Origin: Opisthorchis felineus
Taxonomy: Eukaryota > Platyhelminthes > Trematoda > Opisthorchiida > Opisthorchiidae
DNA length: 64,000 nt
Reading direction: 5' to 3'
Assembly: GCA_004794785.1 (NCBI GenBank)
Contig: SJOL01005666.1
Location: 284,562 to 348,561, forward strand
Numbering within the stretch: the first letter of the stretch is position 1; each line of letters starts with the position of its first letter. Made by a program: the position numbers and the translations under genes. Of the stretch, positions 24,942-37,100 are shown piece by piece. The notes below the pieces were generated by a model. That model was not told the origin of the DNA, ran no database searches, and worked only from the letters and a program-made list of their open reading frames with translations.

Positions 24942-27900
24942 CTGAAAATATGGAGTGTAAGAATCAGATTGAAAATTAGATGGTTGTTTCAATGAACCAT
25001 CGTAGGTTAAATGGTTGTACATGCTTCCACGTTCCATGTACAGGCCTCGATGTGGTGCTTCAAGGCAGGGTGAAGAGACATGAAATGTAAAAAACGGGTA
25101 AAAAGAAACAGTTGCTTTAGCTCCGTTTTCCTACAAAATGTGCGAAAACACGCGGTGCCAAGCAAAACAGCACAACCCAGCATCATTGCGAGACAATTTC
25201 TTTACCACTTGCAACCATGTTCAACACTTTTTAGTGTACTGAACTAAAAAAATGGTAACTTTATGTCAACAAATCCAGGAACAATGTATCGTGGACACTA
25301 AATTCCGTGGCAGTTTATCCTGCGAAACAACATGTGTTAGGATAAAGTAAATTTAATTTTGAGGTCCAGGAGTTCGCGTCTCAGTAGTTCACCCACCGTG
25401 TAGATAGGATCCGTATTTATACAGTTATGGTCTAAACAATGAGTTGAAGTGCTCACGTGAGACACATAAAACTAGGTTGGTAGAAGTCGGATCAACCGAT
25501 GTTTCCTTTATCCTCATGAAAAGCCCTTCTACATTCCTCAAGGATTTCAAACTATAGATTTTGGAATACAGCGTTAACGCTGTATCTTAACTTTCGTACA
25601 CTATTAACGATTTCTCTCTCTCTGGGCAGGAAGATACTTTTCTGTACAGCATTGTGTGTGGTATGTGTGAAGCAGATGTGGACAAACACTCAGGTGACAT
25701 CCACCGAGGAGACCTACATCAACGTGATGAAGGTGTCAAGGGTTCTGTGCACCAAAGTCGATCTAGTCACTTGATGTCAGAGTTGCTTTTACCAGGGTCT
25801 AAAATTCCACTTCGGAGGTGATGCTAGAACCTTACCTGACTGATACGCAGACGGAGTTTTTTTGCCGTGAAACACAAGATGTTTTGAACGTTATGGAAGG
25901 TTATCGGGGAGCAGGTGGGTGCACTCTTTCGGGGTATAGTTGCCATGCAACCCCAAGAAGACACGAAGGATTAGTTATTATCAAACTGTTAAAACCTCAA
26001 AGGAAAGCAATCGAAAAGACAAAGCTGAGTTCGATCCATGGACCCGTGGGTCATTTACTTTCACTGTAACATCGAGAGTTGGATTGCAGGTGAGGGCATA
26101 CTGTTGCCGTTTTCTGGAAGAAAAAGGTTGAGAAAAAGCTATCTCCGCAAACAGGTCTCCCCTGTGATTCTTTAGATTTTTAGCGAAATTTAAGGCCACA
26201 TATACCACCTCCTAGCTCAAACCACGTACCATTTTCGAGACATATTTAGGTGAAAATCTCGCTCTGAAGACTACCAATTTATTCCTCACACTCGTTTAAC
26301 ACGCAAGCCGGGGTTGGCACTTAGATGAAGGATATTCACCTCAGTACAATACAAACGTTTTCATAATGGTAAGTGTTTGGTTGTCCTTGTTTACTCACAC
26401 GTGATAAAACATTAACAAACAAACCAATGACTGTATTCTGCATTCTGCCTCTTCTGTTACCGTCCGTAATCGCCCGGTAGAGCAGTCCCCCGTGAGTAGA
26501 CCACTGACAGGAAATGCGCATAGCCTGTAGTGCGGAGGGCAGTTGAGGACATTCAAGAGGGTCCACTTTTAAGTGATCTCCATAAAAGACTGATGCAGAC
26601 TCTTCTCACAAACTGAGCTTTGAGTGAAAGCACTCAAAACGCGCACGACTTTCTGCAAGTTCTTCAGTCCCTCACCACCTCCACTCAGCTAGGGAAGTAG
26701 TTTATTCACGTTAATTACTCGCTAGTTCAGACGAAACGCGTTGCAACAATTGAATTTAACTGGTTCGCCTACCTAGGAGCCTGTAGAAACAGTACGAGGG
26801 GCAAGATATTCCAACGGGAAGGTTTGTCACCCATTATAAGGTCGAGCCTTATTTCCATAGAAGTGAAATCTCTCGCATTTTTTACGCAGCTCTGATGGTT
26901 TCTTTTCAGGCAATATCATCTCCCTATGGGGGAAAACTCTCACTAAAGACCATCTTTGGTAGGTCACTCCAGCTGGTCATCATAGAGAGGAACAATAGTA
27001 CTTGAAACGAATCAGCATCAAGTGACCAGAGATAACTCGGAAACGATGAAAAACAAACGAAACAAAGGTTCCATCAAAGAGGCTTCCGGGAGAGGCTTTT
27101 CACATTTTATCCAAGACAAAAGCATTAATATAAACTCCATCAGGTGAGAATCCTCGACAGACAGTTATTTTGGTTGAGTAAAGGCGGTAGAATGAAAACT
27201 TACTTTGCTGATCTTCGTCTGTGTGACACCACTGAGTTGTCTGCATCGAGCGTGCCTTTTGGGTGTGGGATTGACTACTCCACTATTGTTCAATTGCTGG
27301 GTAACGAGGTTGGAATTGGTGACCCGAAGAGCCGGTGTATATTGATGTTGTAGTGGGAGGGCGTGCTGAAGGTTAGAATGCGTAGTAGTCGAAGCTGTTG
27401 TTTGCACTGGGGCTCCAACCCTTGAATATTGGTTATGCTGAACCTTTGTACTTGGTAGGCTGCCCACCGATGCTCCTGTATGAGATGGCGCATTCTGTCC
27501 AGCTAATGTTGAAAGGGTTTGGGTATTATTATACAGAGGTGGAAGTGTACAACTCCTACCATGCTGGGGATCAACCACCGCACTAACCGATATGGTCAAG
27601 GGAGTGCAAACAACTGTATTGTGTGCACAGGAGGATGGATTTGCGGATGGTAAATGATGAGTTTTGTTGCGTGGCCCACCTAGGTGTACAGAATTACTTC
27701 CGTGAACAGGTGAGGGATTTATTTGAGTGAGGTGATCCTCTGACAATTGAAGATAGTTGTTTGACGTATTGGCGCATGGCCTTGAGCGTTCCAGAGGAGC
27801 CAGTCGACCACCAACATGGAGGTTGGCAGCAACACCGATGACACCCGACCCTGAGGGACCATGATTGACTTCACCTTGGTTCATGCCAGAAGAATGAACA

Positions 27901-30900
27901 GGTCTTCGACCGGAAAAGGTAGTCGGCTTGCAATGCAATCCAGATATCTGGCGTTGTGCTCCGCTCGCGGGAAAACAAGAGTGAGGTTGTGGGCTCAGCC
28001 GGTTCTGAACGGGAGACCGTATGTTACAAACTGGCTCCCCAGAATGCTGCTCTGCCATCGTCGTAGTCGCCAAAGGTTGAATTGCTTTCAGCGCTCCTGT
28101 GTCTTGTGCCTCACTGAAAAAAAGTATTTTCACCAGTACTGTCGCGAATTTCCAGACAAAGACCTGACGTATAATGGTATCTAAGCCCGAGCAATTGAGA
28201 ATATGACGGCAGTCCAATAGTGCAGGTTAAAACTGGATTTGGATAAAGACGATGACACTACTGAGGCTGGAAAAGTAAAAAACGTTCAGTTGGAGCACCC
28301 TTTCAATGCCTAGCTGTTATGCCACCCGAAGGAAGCATGAGGGCTTGGATATTGCCAGGTTGCTCAAACCTAGATATGGGAAGTCGATATGCATAGGTCG
28401 GGCTCAAACCACAGACCTTCCGGTCAGTAAATTCGCGCTCTAATGGACAACTAACTCTCTAACGTAAGGAAATGAAATGAATTCTTCGTACGTAACGGTG
28501 ACGGGTTAGGTTTGTTCACTGGGAACCCAAAAAGTCCTTTTTACGTACTAACCCTTCAGGGTCAGCCTTCTAACAGACTGAGTATATTTTCCGTCAGTTA
28601 GATGTGTAAGCACATCTAAAAATCCTTGAGTACTACACAAGGCACTGGTATATGAAGAGGTATTGGTGATAATAAACCAGTTAAATCGAAATAGCGATAA
28701 ACCTAGGTTGGCCCTTCCCATTAAGTGGAGTCATATGATTCAAAGTTGTGCTACGTCGTCTACGGTAAATTCGACCTGCTAAAATTTCGATGGCTTTTGT
28801 GTGTACTACACGCAACACACGGTGGGTGGCTGATCGACTTGCTAGCCGGTTTTGGAGCGTAGCATTTAAGCAAACTAAAGGTCGTACGGTTGAGGCAATG
28901 ATTATACGATCGATCAAATTCTGTAACTCACAATATATATTCGGAAACATGACGGAGAACCGCGTCAGCTGAGTCAGAAAGCCACAAAAGAGGAAGCAGG
29001 ATACAGTTGTTTGCGGTCTTTTCGGATAACTTAGGTCGCCGAAACAGACGACAGAGCCGGAATGTGGCCATCCTTGGTGTTTTCTGTCAGCTGGCCTAAA
29101 CCAACTGCCAGCACACGTCCTTGCATTATTGGTTATTGCGCTCAGGTGATGCATGCTGCGTCAAGCTTGGTCAATTGTTCATACACGCAGAGCCTGTCCT
29201 GTTCGGTCCTCGTTCTGTCACCGGGCATTTGCAGGTTAAGCACTCTGCATTGCAGGACCACATTCGGCACTCGCCCATGTCTGCTGCAGTCATTCTTTCC
29301 TGAGCTGGTGATCCATTTTACTGCGGTGGTAACGCCACTTTAAAGCCTCAGAAATGAACTTTTGGACCCCCTAGTTTCCCTCTGATATCTTGCCGAAAAT
29401 GAATATCTTCGCTCCCGAACAAACCGGGGGGACTGACACTAAAGTAATACTGTTCCAAAGCTCAGTATATGACCTCAACATGACACCTCATCACTGTCGG
29501 AGGCAGACTCGCGTTAGTTATGAAAAGTTAAATGAGTAAACCACACCACTGGTTATGACGTCAACTAGAACAGACACGAATTTCATCGGCATTTGAAAGA
29601 AAAGTCGAAAGTAAAGTGAGCCAAACAGCGCAACTCAAAGAATAACCGGAATTAAAGCTAAACAAACTGTGAACATATCAGTACGAACGAAACTGAATAG
29701 ATTGCACGTTGTGTGCGGTTCTACTGTTGATGAAAAAACACGTTAAAACTTGGGTTTATTTATCTTTGTTTAGATCATCGTGAGGCACCACCGTCGGGAG
29801 AAGAATGATCTGAATCACAAGAGACAAAAGAAACAGGGAATTCAATGGAATTCACAGTTTGAGGTCGATATTCTCGTAAATGCAGCACTGGTCACGTTGA
29901 GCATTGATTGAAGCTGAGGTCAACTAATCATGGTGCTGGTTAGTGTTCATAAGCTTTGACTGCACAGTAGATACGGATCGAGCATGGTTCCGACTGGTAT
30001 CGGTGGGTTGTATGAAATTCCAGGGCTTCAGGTCAGTAGCATCAATCAAGCATCAACCTGAATGTATTTACGGACCTTTTTGAGGTGTTTGAGCGTGGCC
30101 TGATAGAATATCGTGATTCTCCACAAGGACATAAAAAGTAGTGACTGAGTTTTATCCCAGTTTTTAGTGTCGTAAGGAATTTTTTGGAAGAAACTTCTGC
30201 AACGCATAGGTTTAGTTTAGGTAGCATCTTGGTCCCTACAACGAGAACTTTCAAGTACTTTACTTCTTGAACTCTGTGTGCAAAAAAGTGGGCTCTATCT
30301 GCTAATTCGAAAGTGTGGGACGTGCCCTAAGTTTTCTCGGCTGTTTGGTTAAATCCAACGAATATGCTACAACGGGATAACTACTCAGCATCATTCATTC
30401 AAAAGACACTTGATCAGTCGTAGGGAAGATGCAACTCAGAAAACAGAACCATCTTATCAACTGTTCAGATTCTTTATCGTTCAGACTACCAAGTGGCTTC
30501 GTGTGGTTGTCATCACCCAACATAATCACCGTCCCTAAGACTGACAACACCATTGACAGACACCCGGTTCACCCAAAGACCTCAGTACTCCTGGTGGTGA
30601 AACTGGTAGAACTCTGCATTTGTGTGTGCAGTGCAATATAACCTATGTAGAGAACAGCAGGTGTAAGACAGGAAAGACATGAACGCTTGCCTTCTCAAAG
30701 CTCTTAGCGAACAAAATGGAAAAGGACTCATCCACTAATTTTGCGCAATGTACTACTACATGCATCGCGATATCTCGAATATCGTAGCAACTGGAACATG
30801 AGGTGGCCTGGTGCAGCACATTCAGTTGCATGGAAACATCACAAACGAGAGATTCAGCTGGGTTCTAGGTAGGTCTCTCGCAAAAACCAAACTGATTTGC

Positions 30901-33900
30901 AAATGAGTGTATTTCTTGACTCATCTACTACTTCACACACCTTATTGGAGAACCAGGATTATTATTCGATCACACTTGACTACCTCAGAAATAAATAAAT
31001 TCAGATTGCTACTGGACAGATGTTCCTGACGCGAACTTTTGAATTTCACATACACACCACCGATGCCATCCGAGTAGACGCTCAATCCCTATCCATTTTG
31101 TGATCAAGGTTAATAAGCACCAATCAACAGCGTGATTAGTTGACTTCAGCTCCAATCCAATGTCTTAACGTAACGAATGATACATTTCCAAGAATGCTGA
31201 CTTCACGGTGGTCGACCCCTTGTTTTTTTCGTCTTTTGTGATTCCAATATTTCTGTAACTAAATTCAGGGCCTTTAAAGACAGAATGGAGGGAACGGGAG
31301 GTCGTCGTGGAAAATATAAATGCTCAAACCCTTACTTCCAAACAGTTCGTTCTCTATGCTGCAAAGACTTCGCAGATATATGTAAAAGATCCGTCAATTC
31401 ACTTGCGTTGGTTGCTTGATGGTGGGCACTTCCTTGAACCCTGGCAGCAGTGGAATGATGGGTAGGGAATTTTACGGATGGATCCGCAGGTTCTTTGCCA
31501 AGTAAGCATGCGGATTGATCATGAGCGGCATTTTCAGAGTGCACCTGCTGGTGTAATGTTGGTCGAACGTTACCATGTCTGATATGATTTTCACCAATGA
31601 AGCCAGGTGTTGTAGTGTTCAGATTAACTAAAATTGAAATTCGCAACATAGGGATTATTGGAATACGCATGTGAAGACTGAAGAGCAAACGGGAAAGTCC
31701 CTGAGATAGCGTAAGAATGATTATGCATGAAGCATACCGCCCAACCCTACCCTGTAAGCTTATAAGGCTAAAATCACCGAGGCGAATTCTTTAAGTACAA
31801 CCGTACTTAACGGCTCTAAATTGGTTCATATTTCTCTCTCTCTCGGCTGCAACTTCAGATCTGCAGTTGTCTAAGGAGCCCGACCCTTGTCTTCATTCTC
31901 CGCCTTTCTCCTTGCTTGGATTGACACTTTTCTGCAACCCCTCCTGACCCGCTGATGTGAGATCCATTATAGAAGCATTCGAAAAGAGTTTACGTCACTC
32001 CTTCAACCCACTCCAGAATACTGGTGTTGCGTTTGAGGTGGAATTTTTCGTTATTATATTGCATTACTCAATAAAAATTGTTTCATTTCCACTACTTCCC
32101 AAACAGATAACCTTCAAGCTTTGTCCATCTGTCAAGATTTAGCATCCACAGTTTCGCGCTACGAGGATTGCGCCATTCGAAACACCAGCTTTTCAAATAC
32201 TCACCCCCCATTGTCTAGTCTTTTCGTCCTAACCTTCCTCCCGAAACACTAAAATTTAAGTTGTTTGGTTGTAAGGGATACCGAATCATGCAGCTGCACG
32301 CCTCGTGATGGACCTCACACAATTTATGCGGAACCGTCTAGTTGACAACTGGTAAGCACATCATCTGGTTGCCAAGTTTGAATGATAACCGACTTTACTG
32401 GATTTACTCTTGACAGGAGTTCCACAGGCCGTGCCCGCAGTTAGTCTTTGAAAAGATTCGCTTCAAAAAATTGTGGTGATCGGAAATTTTCTCGTCTCCA
32501 GCTGACTGTCCACGTGAGAAAAGCACTCCCGAGAACACTGCTGCTTGAGGTACATCCTGAAGACAATTAATATAAAATGGGTTCTACAAAGTAGATCAGC
32601 TAAACGAAGTTAAATTTACGATTAAGTTCTGGTTAACTAGTTTTCCGTGCATCCTGCTGGTTGGGAAACTCCATTCTGGTTTACCATGAAATTGTAATAA
32701 AAGCGAAGATTCTGTCAGGATGTGGAAACTCTCTAAAAACGTCGCTAAATAGATACATTCATTATCCCCTCAACAGTGACAATGCAGCAACGAGATTGAG
32801 CTCGTAGCTGATACCTTTTGAAAGGTCATTTCCCATCCCATCACAAAGATCACGATCCGCGTCATGCAGACTCGAATTCTACTATCATCCGCGACAGGAA
32901 TGAAAACTCGTCCTTTGAGTTTTCTTGTGTTCCAACTAGGTACTTAAGCAACAACCTTATACGAAAATTTGTTCCGAGGTAGCGAGCAGGACTACTTAGC
33001 CAGTCCTTTGAAATACATTTCAATAGTTAAATCCCTCGCATTCTAGTCGATCTTTTTCAGGTGGTCTCTACAGACAGAGAGAGAGGGAGATGAGCGTCCT
33101 GTGATACGAGACCAATTGCAATTGGCCCCTCTGCAGGTGCCTGTCTAGAAAGATGACGACAGAAGGGCAACGAAGAGGCCGCCTTTTAGAACAAACCTAT
33201 TGTTGCCGCTGTGCAGCTGATGCACAGCCATTATTACTAGATGAAGAATCAGTCTATAAAGGCCGGTATAACTCGGATAACCAGGGTGAAACAGAGCACT
33301 ACCATACAAGCCTCACCCTGGATTGATATAGTGATAATTTAATTGCGTACGCCTAGCATATCCTAAGGCAGCGTCGATAAATATTCATTTGGCAGAACGT
33401 CATCTAGCAAACATACCCTTTTTCAGCACTATTCAACATTTGGCTGGGCGCCACTAGCATCAATGGTTGTGAAACTCTCTGAGTGGAAAATGGTTTACTG
33501 CAAATGAGTTGACTAATGCGATATGCTAGGAAATTGGCGACTGACCAAAGGTGTTTCATTATTGCTACCTCAGCATAATAAATCATTTTCATGGTGAAAA
33601 CCTGCACGTACACTTATATGATCACATCAGTTGTCCTATGGAAATTAAAGGATTCACAATAAGATCACGAACAAGGTTGGACTCAAAAACCAGTATGCAG
33701 AGCTGTTTGATGAAGAGTTTCCACAACAGTGGTCTTGAAGTGTCAATAGACCGTTTTCTCTAACAATGACTTCCGTGGGTGATAAGAGTAGTCCTGTTCA
33801 AAGGGCTGTCATTGTTTTGGGGCCTAAAAATCATATCATTAGTTTCTATTGGCTTATTAGATTATTATTAGATTAGATTATTAGTGAGCATAACGGTTTA

Positions 33901-34093
33901 CTCGGTGAATTGGGTGGTTACCTTTCATGAGCTACCACCCCGTCAACAGGCTGCTCAAGTGAAAGAGTACAAGCCAGTGCCCACATAGGCTATTGGGCGC
34001 CCCCATACCAAGACGCACAAATCACAGAATATTGCAAGGAGTGGACGGATACAAAAAGTAGATCAAGGAAACCTGTTTTAGCAGGTATATTGA

Positions 34094-34127
<34 letters not shown>

Positions 34128-37100
34128 TGATGAGTCCGGTTACAGAGAAGTATATTCCATAAAGGAAAGTACTCATGAGGTTGTTGAAAACTCTTCGACA
34201 GCGCACGACCGGTTTCCCTCATATTCGGGTTCATCATAAAAGAGGGATTCCGTTGAGTCTCTCTTTAGAACCGAAATGGTTTGCGAATGACTGTAGCTCG
34301 TGAAAAACGTATAACTGGGGTTCAAGTGAAACATAGGTTTGGCGGAAACTCGAGTGATACGCCTACCTGAAGAGTCCAAGGAAGGACACAACCGGTCGTG
34401 GGCTGTATAAGAGTATTCAGCACACGTATGCGTAGTTTCATGAAAATATACCGTGATATCTCGAATATCCTATCAAATGACACATGGGGCAGCCTTTGTG
34501 CAGCAAATGCCGTTGAAGAATCCGAAAATTCAGCTGGGATTCAGTTGCGTCTCCCGTTAAAACCAAATTAGTGTGCAAATGAGTGTACTTCGCGTGTATT
34601 ACGTTAGGTTATTAGTGTGGCTGTATAGATCAAACGAACTGCTTACTTGGCTGGGCCGTAGAGCAGACGGCTTCCTGTAACCAAACTATCAAGTCCTTGC
34701 GTATTTCTTCTGCTAGTAACTGTTTTATGGTGGTTGTTCGTTTGGTTTCCTGACAGGATCTTGTCACCGCATGGCAACTAATTGAGTCAGTGGGTGCTGC
34801 AAACACGCCCCTGCCAAGTGAAGAGGAAGACATTGGGATACCTCGGGGGAACTTCTGCAACGCCGCTACTTTCTGCTTGTCGAAGCTGAGGCCCGATGTG
34901 CTTTTGCAACAGTAGAAAAAGTAAAAAATAGTTAACGAAAAAATGTGGTAGACCACCTCTGGGATACCAGATTCAGACGAAACCCTAGTGAGGCTAGTTG
35001 GAGCTAAATTATCCAACGCTTCAGTTACATAAAACCACAGATCTTACTGCACTACTGGATGATGCGCACACTATAGTCACCTTGCGTCAACACAAATGAC
35101 ATACACAACCAATATCTTGACAGACAGTCCAGTAAACTATCGAGAAGCAAAAAAAACAGGACACGGGCTTCAGGTAATTCTACGGAGATGGGTTTCCTGA
35201 GCAACCTGGGAGACATTATCTCAACAATGATTCAGAATTGAGGATAAAAAGGGCTGAATTGACAAAATTGATAGTCGGGAGAATGTTAGACTTCGAAGGT
35301 TGTGAAACGGTTTGAAAGGTAGGTTAAGGAGACTTTATCGATCAACGAAATAAATGTAGAATGAACATCGTGAGAAAGCGAGTTTATTCTTAAGTTCTGT
35401 GTTTCTTTTTTAGACAGAACTGTCTTCTAACCGAGAACAGATAGAAAACAAATCCATGTCAGCGTCACGGTTTTGATCGACCCGAAGAAGACAACCCGTT
35501 GGGAGAGTAAACGACGAAAAATTCAGTTACTTATAAGGGAGCACAACAGTGATCAAGAAGTTGAAATTGATCGTTGTGCACAGGAGGTGGAGTACTGTGT
35601 CGATGTAACTTTTGCTCATACCCTTTTGTCATACCCTCAGTTTATTATTCCACGCTTTTCCACAGTGCTACGGTGGACCTTCTTTGCAGCTGGCGGCTTG
35701 GAACGCACCGTTCAGCATATGCAACTGAAGTGCTACTGGATGACACTGACCGTACATCAATGGAGAGGATCGACCGGTTTCACACGGTTGAGATTCGGGG
35801 TTTGGGTGGAATCAGGCTTAGACAGGGTGAATTTGTCAATTATTTGATCGATTCCAGGTGACGAAAATCACTCATGAGGCAACTGTGACACAGAAATGAA
35901 ATACACAATATCACGCATACGTAGTCGAAAGAGTCATGCACTCCAGGATAACCGGAACTCAACAAAAAAGCGATTGCATTCGACTGAAAGTTACCTAGGG
36001 CCTACTCTGGCAGTGGGAACCTCTCCATGGTATATGCCAGTATCTTCTGATCCGCGAGTGAGTGATGGGATAGAAACATGTATTCGTTTCACTGGGTCTG
36101 ATGAGTCATTGTGTTTGGAACAGGATGGGATTGCTTCAGGTGGTTCGACAGTAGGTGTAGGAGTACGGGGCTCCTTATGAGGTGCGGAGGATGGACTTGG
36201 TCGCCTGTGAGTTCCAGTAGTCCTGATAAGACAAAAGTTCTGGGCACTGTATACAAGGGACACTGGTGATTTTTGTGAACATGCTGAGTAGTTTCGACTA
36301 GGAAATCATGGCTCACAAAATTAACACGTTCTCGGGAGTGAATATCCTGAAAGATTCAAGCAAAAATCGAAACCAGTTACAGCAGACAACATGAAAACGA
36401 TCTTGTTTAGATTCATGAATAGCTTATTCATTCCATGGATGAAGGCGCTTATAAATGAAGGGGCCTCTGTGGATTTATACATCTATTGTGGTAATTTAAA
36501 TACCGGTTCAATGCAGGAAAAAGCCAAAAGCCTCAAAAATGAGACGCTCCAGCGGTAAAGAAGCAAGCCTATGTAAGGTTCGATGTAGAAACAATAAACA
36601 GAAACTATGGTTAACGCGTGACCGAAGATTTTTCAGACAAGAGTTCAAGTAATAGTACCTACGCCTAACCTGGTACTAGCTCAGCCTTCGTTTTCCCACA
36701 GATCTGCAGCGCAGATACACATCAAAAGGTGCTATCGTCCACTACTGTCCACCATCGCAGTTCATTCACTGGAATCGCTTCGAAAGTGAAAGTTTATTGG
36801 AGAAAGTTATTTGTGGTAGCTGGATAGAAGCAGTGTTAGAAGCTGACATTTAAGACGTTGTGCCAATAGGGCGTATTTCCAAAAGAGCAACGTTAACACA
36901 TTATGAGAACCGCTGGCAATAGAAAATAAAACGATCATCAACAATTACTCGCAGCATAGAAACGGCTAGGACCACACTGCTTCAGATATGCAAACACAGA
37001 TCAATGCAGAAAACTGTGAATCCGTAAAATGACGTGCAGGGGTCTTACACTTATGAAAAATGAGTAAAGGCATGCTAGTTCCAGAATAAATCAAGATGTT

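Larger units (their letters stand above)
28114..31335 (-). other. FAM149-like intron G-H
   Basis: Contains a SINE copy at 28285-28462 and a Penelope-like end block at 30765-30920. Confidence 0.75.
31628..34646 (-). other. FAM149-like intron F-G
   Basis: Contains the ATTAG repeat, the TA microsatellite, two opposed hammerhead motifs and an element end block, all between 33.85 and 34.59 kb. The rest is unassigned. Confidence 0.75.

Noticed and set aside
24588..25037. 149-codon minus-strand ORF taken as a single gene
   Set aside because: Its middle is exon I of the FAM149-like gene, bounded by a good acceptor at 24942 and donor at 24751; the ends are probably intron.
30626..30682. Plus-strand frame VQCNITYVENSRCKTGKT, resembling the start of a GIY-YIG endonuclease of Penelope-like elements
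   Set aside because: Only a few residues fit, a stop follows at once, and the nearby element end block is in the opposite sense to the hammerheads, so the coding direction is uncertain.
34127..34160. CTGATGAGTCC as a complete hammerhead
   Set aside because: No GAAA box or stem III follows at a usable distance, so it is noted only as a partial core.
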